From: Oxytricha trifallax
Taxonomy: Eukaryota; Ciliophora; Spirotrichea; Sporadotrichida; Oxytrichidae
Reading direction: 5' to 3'
Length of the DNA stretch: 64,000 bases
NCBI GenBank assembly: GCA_000711775.1
Contig: ARYC01000371.1
Span: 62,001-126,000, forward strand
Made by a program: the position numbers and the translations under genes. The notes under the pieces were generated by a model. That model searched no databases and was not told the origin of the DNA. It worked only from the letters and a program-made list of their open reading frames with translations. Below are positions 1 to 11,738 of this stretch, piece after piece (the first letter of the stretch is position 1; each line of letters begins with the position of its first letter).

Positions 1-96
1 AGTAAGTTTTTAAACAATAGGATCTAGAAGTCTATAAATTATTATTTTAAATTCATTAATAGGTAAAGAAACAAAGAGGATTCACTCAATGATAAA

Positions 97-859
97 ATGG
101 AAAGAGTCGAGGCTCAAGAAATGATATCAAGATTCAGAAGTAAGGAAGATCTCTATCGATACCTAACTTTACATGGTAAGATAACTTGATGACGATTAGC
201 AAATTATACAGTTGGTTTATTCCTCCCAACGATGGAAGGTACCAAAATTTCATTCTTAAAAGTAATACTTTTTGAGGAGAAGAAAGCTTTTAAAAATAAA
301 GAGATTTAACTAATAGAAGTTCCCAACTACCCACCGATTTCAGTCACTAGTCTTTATGACGATGCCATGTAAGATGAGGAAGTGGTAGTTTACCTTCCTA
401 CCAAGAAACAACTCTCTAATCAACTACCAGAGAGGAACTTTTTCTTTGGTGTTCTTGGTACAATAAAAGAAGAGTATCTCAGAGAAATAATTGAAGAATA
501 AGAAACGATATTCTATCTCTCCTGAAGACTAGAAGAAGCAAGGCATTTTAATAAGCTCAGCTTGGCTAGAGAAACTTAAGAAGCATCCTTATCTTTAAAG
601 TAAGCTTTGACATATAACTTTGCAGAAAAATCTTGCAATGGTATATATCTTATGAAAGAGCAAGCTAAGGTTTATAGAGATAGAAAACAGCAGACAGTTC
701 ATTAAGTTAGCAAGACTTTATAAAGATGTTTAAAAGCCAGAAGATATTTACATAGATGCAGGAAATGACAGCATGAGAAGAAACTTAGGGCCTGTCAAGC
801 CTTAAGAAGAAGAAAAGAAAGAGAAACCTAATCATTTTAAGGGTCCATTTAATATGTGA
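97..859 (+). pseudogene. Companion gene (ORF-A) of TBE-like transposon, copy 1
   Basis: Read with TAA/TAG as Gln. Exon 1 (97-175) ends in the family motif FRSKEDLYRYLTLH. A 36-nt GT..AG intron (176-211) follows in phase 1, and exon 2 opens with GLFLP. Further conserved blocks are VPNYPPISVTSLYDDAMQDE and FFFGVLGTIKEEYL. A second likely intron is 600-625. The frame is broken near 520 and near 730, and the last frame ends at TGA 857-859. The frame is open back to base 1, so the true start could lie outside the window. Four other copies (6801, 27750, 58040, 61672) share these blocks and, where readable, the intron site. The gene is convergent with a transposase 6 bases away. Its function is unknown; by position it may correspond to the small (about 22 kDa) ORF of Oxytricha TBE elements. 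Confidence 0.75.
176..211 (+). other. Mini-intron in ORF-A copy 1 (phase 1)
   Basis: This 36-nt segment begins GTAAG and ends ACAG. Its removal joins two frames of ORF-A that otherwise do not connect. Introns of 27 and 29 nt lie at exactly the equivalent phase-1 site in the copies at 58040 and 62432, which supports real splicing. Confidence 0.75.
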
Positions 860-865
860 ACTAAT

Positions 866-1930
866 TCATTCATTTAAGTCTAAAACTTATTAATAAATAT
901 TCATTCTACCCTTCCTTGCACATATCGTAGTCTTAACTTTATTCACTCTCTTGCAACAACTTTGTATTAAGTCTACTGTATCGATTGGTAAATCATGCAT
1001 TAGATGATACAGCAGTAGCTTCTTGTAGTAAGTTTTGATTTAATTCCAGTAAAATTCAATTCCATTAAATTATGGCCTATAAGGAACTTTGTATACAGGA
1101 GTTATGTTTAACTCTTCACATGCTTTCTTAGACTCTTTAGTCTTATGAACTGATAAGTTATCAACAAACAAGATGATTTCTTAGTTGTTATACTTTCCTC
1201 TGAGCTTATGAAAAAACTCGATGTACTACTCTCGCTTAATAGAGCGAGGATGAATGACATAAGCTTCTAGACCTGAATCTTCACTAATACCATCTAAAAA
1301 TTGCGTGAGTCGCAACCTTTCCTTTTTAGTTATATACTTCTATATTATCATACTTTTTATAACAGGACTTATTTATAAAAGTGTTGAATGTAAACACTGC
1401 TTCATCAGCGTGTATGAACTTGATGTTATTAGTAATAGTTCTCTGCATTAAATCATATATAAAGTTTAAATTATTACTATAAATGGCACTGTAAAATCAA
1501 TTACTCTCTTCACTCGGTTGACAGTCTTGAAAGTAATGCCATTTCTTCTATAAATATTGGCTATAGTCTAAGGAGAGATACGCATGTCAGGATACTTGCG
1601 ATGAAACATGACAGCTCGTTAGTCAAGAGGAAAGTGAGCCCAATACTTTAATGTCTTAGAGTCACAGAGATAGTCAATATGGACCTGTGAGAACTTTTAT
1701 TTTTTTGCAGAATGTTTTCAAGAGCCTGAGTTATAATGCTAAACAGCTAACAAGCAATCATACCTAACAGTTGAAGCACTCTTGCGTAGGAGTCTTGCTA
1801 TGGCTGTATAATTCAGCTCTTGTTTGACTGAGTCTATATTAATACTTGTACCATACCTAAGCTTAAGCAGTAAATCTAAATATTACTCATCATAAATAGA
1901 TAATAAATTTCGCTAATTTATATTTCTCAT
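866..1930 (-). pseudogene. DD34E transposase (Tc1/mariner/IS630 superfamily), copy 1
   Basis: Reading from ATG 1930, an N-terminal DNA-binding region is followed by a DDE catalytic domain. Catalytic residues are visible: D in HADEAVF (about 1400), D in FVDNLSVHK (about 1160) and E in NGIEFYW (about 1060). The second D and the E are separated by 34 residues, the Tc1/mariner spacing. A 35-nt intron (1443-1477) must be removed to keep the frame ahead of the first D. One in-frame TGA near 1715 (SGS*KHS) and one frameshift near 1305 break the gene. It ends at TGA 866-868, convergent with ORF-A. The role is cut-and-paste transposition in the nucleus; this copy is inactive as read. Confidence 0.9.
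1443..1477 (-). other. Mini-intron in transposase copy 1
   Basis: On the minus strand this 35-nt segment begins GTAATA and ends TGCAG. Splicing joins ...FTVPFI to RTITNNIKFIHADEAVF without a shift, just ahead of the first catalytic aspartate. Confidence 0.7.
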
Positions 1931-2013
1931 TTTGTAATTTGACCTAATTCCTCTACAAACCTCAATAAGACCCAAATTTACCCTACAAATCAAAGCACTT
2001 ATAAACCTCATTA

Positions 2014-2029
2014 AGGGGTTTTGGGGTTT
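2014..2029 (+). repeat. Telomere-like G4T4 run beside transposase copy 1
   Basis: GGGGTTTTGGGGTTTA lies 84 bases beyond the transposase start. The G-rich strand reads outward from the element, as expected for the right end of a TBE element that carries spirotrich telomere repeats. Only two imperfect repeats are present, so this may be a decayed terminus or coincidence. Confidence 0.45.
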
Positions 2030-3753
2030 ATATTCATCAATACAAGATTTGGATGTTTTCTTAAAATTAAAAAAAATCGTTAACACCCCAATAAAATTGT
2101 ATTATTACCAATTAGAACTCTTGATGTCATTGAAACTCATAAGTAACATCTAGTGGCATTAAAAAATATATTCACTAACAAGAAATCTGTCTATTCATAT
2201 AAATTTTAGTATGCATATTAAAGTTAATTATTTGCTATATATTTCATACTACATTAATAATACAGTTTTCTATGATTTGCAAAAGATTTAAGTCAAAGTA
2301 AAGTGATTTAATCTACAGATCTAACACAAGAAACGCATGCATTTTAAAATATAAATAAATAGTTTAATTTATAATTTTCATATTATGTAGCAATAAATTA
2401 TTTATTTGAGTAAACCTTAGAATTTAATAAACATATCATTATAACCAAAATAAATGTTTAAGATTGGTCAAAACACGCCGTCTTAGTTCTCAGTTGATAG
2501 TTTTTAATAATATAACTATAATACAATCGAATCTTAATGGAAGAAGCTAAGAACTATTACAAGTATGATATACTGTATACAAGTTTGAGAAGAAAGCTGC
2601 TCAAATTTTCTATTTGAAAGTTAGTATTATTTTTAACAGTGGATCTGTTTGCTAAAAATGCAGCTTTAATAAGAACTATTGACATTTTTTCTGTTTGAAT
2701 TAATTATTGGCGATTTTATTAAATTTACTTTAAAAGTATATAAACCAAGAAATATTAAAAATTCAACCTATCAAACAATATGTAATAATTTCTTTATTTA
2801 TCTTTTTATCAAAATTCAAATTCAAAATATGAAGAATAACTTAAGTATGTTTAAAAACTTAATTCTTCAAAATTTTTTATTTTTATAATTATATAAAAAA
2901 ATAAAAACAATAATTTCGAAATATTTATTTATTATATTAATAAATTAATAGAAGTATTTTTTATATAAAAAAAATTCCTAAAAATTCCAGACCTATTGAA
3001 TTTGGAGTTTCAGATATGGATCTGTAACTTCTGTACTATACTTGGAATTCCAGTTTTACTTCTGATTCTTTTTCTTAAATCTCTAATTTTCTAAATTCTA
3101 GATATTTATTCTTCATCTGTAATTTTGATCTGATTAAATAAGCTGTTTTAAGATTTCAAATATTTATATTAAAAAGTTTGGAAAACTTTTACAATGTTTT
3201 TAGACTAAAAATTAAGTTATCATTTTTTTTGGATTATTATTATTATAATATTTTAATTAAGAAAATATTTTTATCCAATCAATATTTTGAGTCATGCACT
3301 TGTTTTTTTTTATGTGAACCATCACATTTATCTTAATCCTTTAATTATTAATTTAATTCAATTATTACAATTAAACCACAAATTAACTCAAATTTAACCC
3401 TCGTTAGAATTGAACAACAGAAATTAAGACAAAATTATCGAAAGTTGATCATCATAATCTCAAAATATATAAGTTTTTGCAATTTTTGAGAAATTTATGA
3501 CAAATTAATTAAAATGCAGGTTATATTTGCTCTGAGTTGTTTTTGATTAATTCTAAATGAACAGACTAGCTCAAAGTGAATGAAAATCTTTGACAATACA
3601 GGAAGAAAGTTATCCCATTATTTATTTTAACCGATCTTTCAAAGTGCAAATGTGGTCTAGAGCCCTAATTTATCTCTAAACAATTTTATCAAAACTTGAG
3701 GAGGTTAATCTAGTTCATATAATTAAGCAGGTTTCTCAAATAATAAAGTCTCA
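2030..3753. other. AT-rich stretch with no supported gene
   Basis: I see only low-complexity AT-rich DNA and short chance frames here. No inverted repeat, family match or splice-supported ORF was found. Confidence 0.5.
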
Positions 3754-3981
3754 TCAACTAATTTTATTATTTTCAATAAAAAGGGTTTTATCCTTAGGAT
3801 TATAAACTGGTGCCTTTGAATTTGAAACTTTGCTCTGGCCTGAGCCATCTTCAATTTACCTCGGCGCAAAGATTCCTTCCCTGCATGCCTAACTCCTGTT
3901 TCTCTTGAGTTTTATATTTAGTTCGGCGACTTGACTGATTTGCAGGCCAGCAGTCGTGTGTCTTACTATATCCACCAGCAT
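3754..3981 (-). CDS. Small ORF of unknown function, less AT-rich than its surroundings
   Basis: From ATG 3981 to TGA 3754-3756 this encodes 75 residues in code 6, beginning MLVDIVRHTTAG and containing a basic stretch (KLKRNRSQACREG). Base composition is clearly less AT-rich than the flanks, and the amino-acid mix looks coding. I do not recognise a family. It could be an exon of a longer gene, a piece of a transposon, or a somatic-destined segment. There is no ribosome-site logic to fix the start in a ciliate; the first ATG was taken. Confidence 0.4.
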
Positions 3982-5172
3982 GGGTTTAAGTTTGTTTAAA
4001 TTTTTCAGATAAATATTCCATTCAAAATTTATAAAGACTATTAAAGTTGAAAAATAATTGATCGTAGTTTATGTTTCTAAGAAATTGAATTTATAGATTT
4101 ATTTATGTTGGCAAATATTTATATTTTTACACTATAGATAAAAATAATAAAATAATGTCACTATTATGCGTAGACTTGATTTATTTATTATTAATATAGA
4201 TCTATTATGTTTTTAAATACATAATTGCTATTATAATAAATTTACAATATACATAAATAAATGTTTATATGATATTTTTTTAATAAATAAATTGTATTTA
4301 AAAAATAGATAAATTGGTAGAAGTTCAAATTAAGACGATTAATAAACATTTAATATTACACCCATCTTTTGAATGTACAGATAAATTAAAGTTAATGTAT
4401 TTAAGAAAATATGAAAGAATTTAATGATATTATAATAGCAAATTGTTCGCATAATCATGAAAACTTCTATTTTTAGATTAAAACTCTTGCTCTATATAAT
4501 TTATCTTTATTTATTTTTTCAATCTTTAATGCTTTAAAATCACTCATTATATGATTCATTTTAATACTAATATGAAATTAACTTTGATTCTAACATGATT
4601 TTATAGCATGATTGTTGGTACTTGTCATAGTATCTGTAGTTGCACCTTTGAATTAGGCAAAATTTTTAGAATCAAAGATTCACTCATTTCAGGAAGTCAC
4701 TTCTTAAGATTTAATTAAAAAGATTCTTAAAAAGAACTAAGCTCAGAGGAAACTTAAAAGACTGTTCTAAATCATTCTAAATAATAAAATGGTCAGCCAT
4801 CAAATCTCAACGCTATTTATAATGATTAAGCTCAGATAGCAACAGGTTTTATTGCTTGATTCATTAAATCACTAGTCGAAATTATCATAAAAAAGTTGAG
4901 GAACTAAAGAATAGCCATAGCCCTATTTTTGGTAAGTTTAGAAATTGATATGCAGGAGTATAGAAAATAGAATTCTATTCAAATATTTGGGAACTTTAAT
5001 TTACATTTTTGATAGAATTATCGCAATAGCAATAGACCAATGTGACAGATTGTCAACTGAATTCAAGGCAGAATACATGAGTAAGTTATCCTTAATAAAA
5101 ATAGTGTTCAAAAATTCAAATTAAATATAAATTATTTTAATTTCAAGATAATATTTCTAAATAAATACATCG
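3982..5172. other. Mostly non-coding; weak coding-like fragments 4600-5080
   Basis: Between 4600 and 5080 the plus strand has several overlapping code-6 frames, including a short Cys-rich start near 4612 and a fragment reading IIAIAIDQCDRLSTEF near 5010. They could be upstream exons of the ORF at 5173, but I cannot join them convincingly. The rest is AT-rich without visible structure. Confidence 0.3.
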
Positions 5173-5926
5173 ATGCTTTAAAAAGAAGTAGAGTATCATT
5201 ATTTAATTGGACGCTTTAAGTTCATACATCGTGAGAATGGACTTGGAGAAAATAGGCTCATTCTTGAGAGCAAAGTCAATAATGAAAATAGTGAACCAAT
5301 AATATATCTTGAAATAACGAAAATGGATAATTCATTGATACAATTGCTAACCTCGGCGAATATTAAGTCTAAGAAGATTAGAAAGTCTTTGAAGTTACTG
5401 ATAAAACATTTCTACTTGAAAAAAAATTGCTACTTCCGAACATAAGCCAAAGATGATTCCAGTAAGTTCAGTAGCAGCTTCAACTTCCAATTCTTAGTCC
5501 TAAAATGATGAGTAGATAATCGATTAGAAAAATTGGCTAATTTTGTTGATAAAGAATTAGATGACACATCAAAGTAATTTCAGACGATGGATCAAAGGAT
5601 GTTATAGTGCTCCAAGGCTAACTGAAGAAGAGGAATTCAAGAAGCAGAGGGAAATTTTTTTTCAAAATGGAGTAATTCTTCGTTACCTTAATTATATTCT
5701 GCTTTGGCCTTCTTTATGTTTCTCACAAAATTCATCAAGCTTCTATTTCCACCAAGAGAGAATGAGCAAAACTTCATCAACTTCTTAACAGGAGAGTCAG
5801 ACATATATAAAATTAGAGAAGTTCGAACAAGCTAATTCTATCGGTTTTTATTCTATATTATACTTAGAGGAATGTTAATAAAAATTGATTTACAAAACTT
5901 TGATAATAAAGTACTATTAATATTGA
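5173..5926 (+). pseudogene. Unrecognised ORF, one frameshift
   Basis: ATG 5173 opens a code-6 frame (MLQKEVEYHYLIGRF...) that continues after a frameshift near 5330 as DTIANLGEYQVQE and then, in a third frame from about 5450, as a 150-residue run with a Ser/Gln-rich segment (SSVAASTSNSQSQ) and an acidic-basic run (PRLTEEEEFKKQREIFF). It ends at TGA 5924. The composition is coding-like, but no motif allows a family call. It lies just upstream of a dispersed repeat whose second copy is at 31737-32515 and of ORF-A copy 2, so it may belong to a transposon. Confidence 0.4.
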
Positions 5927-5929
5927 TAA

Positions 5930-6305
5930 AATACAAAAGATTAGGAATTTTTTTTAGTGTAAAATAAATAAACTGCCTATTTTTAGATTAATATAAATAT
6001 AATTACAAGTCATATTAAAAAATGGGAATAATATACTGCTTTTTTTAGTTACTTGTATAAACTAAATAACAAGAAAGTAATTATGCAGTTTGTATTAATA
6101 ATTATTTTATCATTTTCTAAATCATTTCTACTTCTACAAAGACAAGTAATGGGTTTCAAATATAAAACATTAGGTTTATTGAGTATTTTCACTTACTTTA
6201 CTTGACTTTACTATAATAATCTTAGATTTAGTAGTTTTGACTTAATAACACTGAATGCAAATAAAATATTGGATATTTTCAAGCTAAATGGTTTGAATAA
6301 GTTTG
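5930..6305 (+). repeat. Dispersed repeat copy A (inverted copy at 31737-32515)
   Basis: Two long blocks (5935-6075 and about 6118-6300) match the reverse complement of 32515-32380 and 31920-31737 with scattered substitutions and a differing spacer. Both copies preserve a hydrophobic frame containing the pattern LQRQ-x-M-x3-YK-x-LGLLSIF. This suggests an element with a small membrane-like protein or a membrane-anchored N-terminus. The family is not recognised. Confidence 0.55.
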
Positions 6306-6800
6306 ATTATAGTATTTTAAATGTTATAAATGTGAGAGAGAAAAATAATTACTTTATAATTTTGAGATCCTTGAGCTAGAGTATAGTAGATCATTTTTAA
6401 AATGTCCATTTTTAAACCCATTTTCTTTTTAATTTAGGATAATATAATCTTGAATTGTTAATTTATGAATTTAAACAACTTTTAATTTTGAAAAATTTAT
6501 GATCGATATTTAATAATAAGTTTTAAACTTCATATTAACTTTGATTAATCTGTTTATTCAAAAATGGCTGTTATATGAAAAGTATTTTTTGCACTGATTT
6601 GCACTTCTTATTTTTTTTTATTTTTTATATATTGTATTAATATATTAATTGAAAATAGATTAGTATTTCATACTTTATGAATGCCAGTTAAATTTATTAA
6701 TTTAAATATTTGTACAAATTAAGATAATTAAACTTGAATTTAATTTACTTAGACAAACATGTATTTAATGCATAAAACATAAATGTTAATTAGTAAAGAT

Positions 6801-7480
6801 ATGAATTACAATCTCGATAATAAATAGCAAAGTCTCAAGAACTTAAACACTCTTGAGGAGAGTATCAATACCAAGTTAGATTGTTATAATCACCTAAAAT
6901 AATAATTTAAACATAATTTTGTTTTATGTTATAGCGGACTATCAAATGCCAGCATTTAAGAAAACAAGCATGAAATATATAAAAGATTTCCTCTCATCCA
7001 AGAAAGATCTGCTCAAATCGGTCTAAATGTTTATGTTAACACCAAATTATCCCAAACTAAGTCTGAGTAGTATATTTAATTAAGAGAGACACAATACTTA
7101 TGAATTTAAGATATAGCCACAGATCCTCCATATAATACTTTTTTATGGGGTGATTGAGATTATTAAGAAAGATTGGCGAACATAATTTTTTAGAAAGTGT
7201 CTACAGGGTAGAAATATTTGTTGGTAATGAAGAAATGAAGGCGGACTCAATAGTGAGAAGTGAACAATTCCTTAAAGAAACTTAATCGGTGTCATATTAC
7301 TCAAGTTTATAAAATAATTAAAAAAGAAGGCTTTGTTTCTGCAATAGACTAAGTGAATAGTAATAATCCATCAGGTAAAAAAGAAAAAGTTTGAAATCAG
7401 AAAATTATAGGTCAGCAAATGATGAAAACATGATGATGAGAAATTCTCTGACAATGAGAATACATTTTAACCAATCATAT
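6801..7480 (+). pseudogene. Companion gene (ORF-A) of TBE-like transposon, copy 2
   Basis: Exon 1 starts at ATG 6801 and runs to INTKLDCYNHLK, matching the FRSKNDWLNFLRF region of other copies. An intron acceptor is visible at 6933-6934, but the donor is unclear. Exon 2 gives YQMPAFKKTSMKYIKDFLSS, then TPNYPKLSLSSIF, then FYGVIEIIKKDWRTQFF, each aligning with blocks of copy 1. A frameshift near 7195 leads to EMKADSIVRSEQFLKETQ. The convergent partner is the split transposase at 7534-8860. The protein is of unknown function; this copy is decayed. Confidence 0.7.
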
Positions 7481-7533
7481 AAATCATTTTATGATCATTT
7501 TAATATATATATTAACAATATTAAAACAAATCA

Positions 7534-8860
7534 TCATCCATATATCATTTAACAATTTATGTAGCGCCATTCACTATTTATATGGTCTTATTTTTCATTA
7601 ACATAATTAATTTGGTAACTACTTGCAAATTTAAAAGCATGCTTAATTTGAAATTATTGGCTGATTAGTAATTTACTGTAAACGTGCTTCATCCTCGAAA
7701 ATAAATTTTCTTTGCAATTAAATTTTGAAGAATATGGAATGATGAATAATAGTTTGCATCTTTTCATCTCGACTATTTACTTGAAAATCTTTGTGTGATG
7801 TGCTCTTAAATTATCAAAAAATATTGTAATTGGGTTTTCTTTGTAGTTATGATCAGGATCCTCTAATGAAAAGAGTAGGTTTTTATTTTTAATTTATTTT
7901 TTTTAATTCGAAATACTTCAAGTCTATTTCTTGGACTTATTAATACTATTGTAGAAATACATTTGAATTTGGAAAATTAATTATAATTAAATTAATAATA
8001 AATCAAAATCGTGGCAGTTAAAGTTGGCCAATTTAAACGATCTTGGGCTCATTCGATAGAGAATTCAAAATTAGCTGGACTTTACTATTGGCGGTACTAT
8101 TTTATCGCATCCCTGGAGCGAGATAACTCGACTTTAATGTGAGGGTATAATTTAATGAATTTAGATGAGTTTAATTAAAGTCGAGTTATCTCGCTCCAGG
8201 GATGCGATAAAATAGTACCGCCAATAATAAAGTCCAGCTAATTTTGAATTCTCTATCGAATGAGCCCTAGATCGTTTAAATTGGCCAACTTTAACTGCCA
8301 CGATTTTGATTTATTATTAATTTAATTATAATTAATTTTCCAAATTCAAATGTATTTCTACAATACTGTTGCTATTTAAACGCCCAAGTTTTCTAAAATG
8401 TTGAATGAGCTTTAAATATAGTTTAAAAAAAGTAGACTATATATTTATTTTGATTTTTTTACAAACTTATGGAAGTCTTTACTTTTTGTAATTTCTATCT
8501 ATATTAAATTCAATTTTTTATATATCATTTTAACACATTTTATGCTTAAATCCGTTTCTCTTCAGAAAATTTTTAAGAGTTGTGAATGGAATTTTAATTT
8601 CAAATAATTTATTATAAAAATTTAAATGCAAGGAAATAAAATGGAGTCTGATTGGTTTCTTATGGGTCGAATACGTTTTTCATTATTCAACTGTTTTATT
8701 ATTTCAAATATTTCATTGCTTTCTTCAAAAAAGAATCTGCTAATTATTTTATAGTCGCGAATATTTTGTATTAAGGTGACAATTTGGGTTTCAATGTCAA
8801 AGTATCCAAATTAATATGTTTCATGTACACTTGATAAGTTATGTTTACATTTCTATAAGG
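7534..8860 (-). pseudogene. DD34E transposase, copy 2, split by a palindromic MITE
   Basis: On the minus strand, an HTH-like N-terminal region (about 8850-8562) and a catalytic-core piece (IFKAHSTFQKTWA, about 8430-8370) run into a 417-bp palindrome (7948-8364). They resume at 7944 with LISPRNRLEVFRI, which aligns with copy 3 (GISMESGLEGYFI). The second catalytic D is in FFDNLRAHHTK and E is in NCKENLFSRMKH, again 34 residues apart. The frame ends at TGA 7534. Frameshifts are present and the first D is not clearly preserved. Deleting the palindrome with one target-site copy joins the flanking codons. Confidence 0.75.
7948..8364. mobile_element. Palindromic MITE related to the Rep-helicase transposons, with ACT target duplication
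   Basis: This is a nearly perfect inverted repeat: arms of about 190 bp around a loop of about 35 bp near 8150. The termini read ATTGTAGAAATACATTTGAA and its complement. The triplet ACT flanks both sides (7945-7947 and 8365-8367), a 3-bp target duplication, and the insertion interrupts a transposase. The terminal sequence resembles the ends of the elements at 23785-25927 and 33465-35523, so it is probably a non-autonomous derivative mobilised by them. It has no coding capacity. Confidence 0.85.
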
Positions 8861-8989
8861 AATAAATTTCAAATAATTCTAATTAAATTAAAATGATTCA
8901 AATTTCACTCCATTTTTAAAAAATATCATAAATACGAAAAATTTTAAGGAAGAATTTTTAAGAGTAGTTTGAAAGAAAACAATTGATCT

Positions 8990-9310
8990 CGATTATATCA
9001 TAAATTTACTTATCTGAATTAAATACCATAAATTTAATCTCACTCAGACCAAGACTTTCATTGCTCATTTCTTGAATTGGAAGAAAGTAGTTCTTATGCC
9101 ATCAATACTAACATAACTCTCCTCAGTTTCTATTTTATATTTTTCTATTTACTGATATTTATATGATTTCTCTTATCTATATGTTTAGTAATTTTGCCTT
9201 CAATCAATGTGAAATCAGTATGGGCGACCTTTTAATTCTCTTTAATGCCATCAGTAATAAATGACACCCAATACCTCTAATTTTTTTTCTAAATTTTTCA
9301 TCTTCTCCAC
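8990..9310 (-). other. Weak coding-like fragment
   Basis: Minus-strand frames read FITDGIKENQKVAHTDF and, after shifts, EESYVSIDGIRTTFFQF. The wording looks coding, but the frames are broken and no family is recognised. It could be a further part of the transposon at 6801-8860 or a separate relic. Confidence 0.25.
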
Positions 9311-10782
9311 AATACTCAAGCATGAATAAAGGGACTAAAGTCATTAGAATTTGAGGAATTTTTGGGGTTTTCATGAAGATTTAAAATTGTTATATTGTTA
9401 AATCAATGACTAACAAAGCTAATAGGATTATATTTTACAGATTAGATCTTCCATATCAATATTATGGGAGCCTGGATTTGTAAATATGGTGATTTTAACA
9501 ATTGTAATAGATAGAAAATTTAGGGTGCCTTGAATTATGACATGTATCAAAATAAAATAAAAAGAATATTCCTCATAGAAGGTGGGGTTAAAGACAATAA
9601 AAATATTTAAGAACCTTAAGTTTGAATTAAGTAAGGTATTAAGTATTTTAAAATTTTGATTAGTACTTTAAAATTTTAAATTAAAATTCATAGGCAATAA
9701 CTTAACTTTTCATAAATAGAGGTTATCATCATGACTAAATTTAAACCATCAATTTTAATATTAAGTCGGTTTTACCTAAGTCATTTGAGATACAACACCA
9801 AACAGTAGTAAGCATTATATAGAAAATATATTTTAAAGTCATTCAAAATGTAGACTTCAATATTCCTAGCTCAAAAAAGCTTTGGAGTAAAAAATAAAAA
9901 ACAATCTTTCATAATATTAAGGTGCTCAATATCTTTAGATAATCAATCGTGTTAAAGAGGTTCGTCTAGAGCATGATTATAACATGAATGAGATTCTTAA
10001 GCTTCATTAATTTAAGCTACTGTTGGTCTTTAGTGACATCGTTTGATCCATAAGTAAGTTCATTCTGAATCAATCCAAAAGCAGAAAAAAATTCTCACAG
10101 TCCAACAAAGCAAAGTGCATTGAAGGTTTAAGCTAACTTGATTATCAAAAGAGGCTAAAAGACCTACTCTCATTGAATTGCAACATTTGAATGAAAAATT
10201 CTTATCATCTTATTTAAAATCTGCAGTTTGAAAATCTAGGAGAAATTCTGCAACGAGATATTTCTGCCAACTGTTAATGAGAGGTTATGTTTCTTCCAGC
10301 TGATGACAGGCTTAGGTTTCTGAAAGAAATTAATGTCTGAATTAGCCAAAGTCTTATTAATAATTTAGCCATTTAAAATAGTCCTTGCTCAATTGTAAAT
10401 TTAGATGGACTCCTTCAATCCTTCAATTATGGCACGAGCTTAATTACAGCATTCAAGATATAATTCAGATGAAGACAGAAACTTCATCTTTTCGTTACAC
10501 TTTTATAACGATGAGATTATTACAATTGACAGTGAGCTGGTAATCGATGTGTCTGCTTGCTTCAGACCAGATATTTTTTATCTGTGTCTTGCTTGTTTCA
10601 TCTTTTTAAACGAAATCCAGGAATTTGGAAAGTAACAATTAAATTAATTAATCTCAACATTGGCGTGTCTCAATGATGAAAAGCATTTTCTACTAATTGT
10701 TTGTTGATTTCTTATTTTTAGGTTCCTTCCAGTGATTTTTATCTAAAATATACCGTTCATGACAGTAATGAAAAAGGATCAT
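9311..10782. other. No supported gene; one chance-length ORF at 10333-10707
   Basis: GGGGTTTT at 9364-9371 lies to the right of TBE-like unit 2 in the orientation expected for a telomere-like end, but it is a single unit. The plus-strand ORF from ATG 10333 to TGA 10705 (124 residues in code 6) is within the length expected by chance when TGA is the only stop. The rest is AT-rich DNA. Confidence 0.35.
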
Positions 10783-11738
10783 GGTAAGGAAAATCATTGC
10801 AATCTGACTCAATTTGAAACTCTTAAATTAAAAATAGTGATTTATAATAAGGTTAATCGTTTGTAATTTAATGATTTATACAAGAATTAAAAGCAGGATC
10901 CTTTCTATCGCACTTTTATATTGAACTGCATCCTGTTCAGCATCTTTAGTATCGGTATGACTTTAGGTTACAGTAATTGCACAAATTACTGAATAGCAGT
11001 CAATCTATCACTTATCAGTACTTTACAGTTTCCGGTTGCTCAATATTTCCAATTCATAATCCTGTGTGTATTTTCTGTTAGCATAATTGTTACCGTGCTC
11101 CACTGTATACAGTGACTTTTCTGTAACAACTGCAAGAAATAGCATTTTAATGCTAAAATATTTTGATATTTAAAAAGTGTTGTTGTTCTAAAATACTCGA
11201 TCTACTCTGTATTAATATAGGTTTTCATTTTTGCAGAAACGAAATTCTTATTAGAGAAATCATTTTACACTGAAGTATTTTTATTTTTTGCAAAAATGAA
11301 AACCTATATTAATACAGAGTAGATCGAGTATTTTAGAACAACAACACTTTTTAAATATCAAAATATTTTAGCATTAAAATGCTATTTCTTGCAGTTGTTA
11401 CAGAAAAGTCACTGTATACAGTGGAGCACGGTAACAATTATGCTAACAGAAAATACACACAGGATTATGAATTGGAAATATTGAGCAACCGGAAACTGTA
11501 AAGTACTGATAAGTGATAGATTGACTGCTATTCAGTAATTTGTGCAATTACTGTAACCTAAAGTCATACCGATACTAAAGATGCTGAACAGGATGCAGTT
11601 CAATATAAAAGTGCGATAGAAAGGATCCTGCTTTTAATTCTTGTATAAATCATTAAATTACAAACGATTAACCTTATTATAAATCACTATTTTTAATTTA
11701 AGAGTTTCAAATTGACTCAGATTGCAATTATTTTACCT
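10783..11738. repeat. Large near-perfect palindrome, ~455-bp arms
   Basis: The left arm (about 10783-11238) and right arm (about 11288-11738) are reverse complements with very few differences, separated by about 50 bp. Flanks AAAAAGGATCAT (ending 10782) and AAAAGGCTCAT (11740-11750) form an imperfect direct repeat of about 11 bp, a possible target-site duplication. Neither arm has a convincing ORF. The near identity implies a recent origin or gene-conversion maintenance. It is best read as a fold-back or MITE-type transposon with unknown mobiliser. Confidence 0.85.

Noticed and set aside
10333-10707. 124-residue plus-strand code-6 ORF as a gene
   Set aside because: With TGA as the only stop, frames this long are expected by chance in AT-rich DNA. 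There is no motif, paralogue or splice support.
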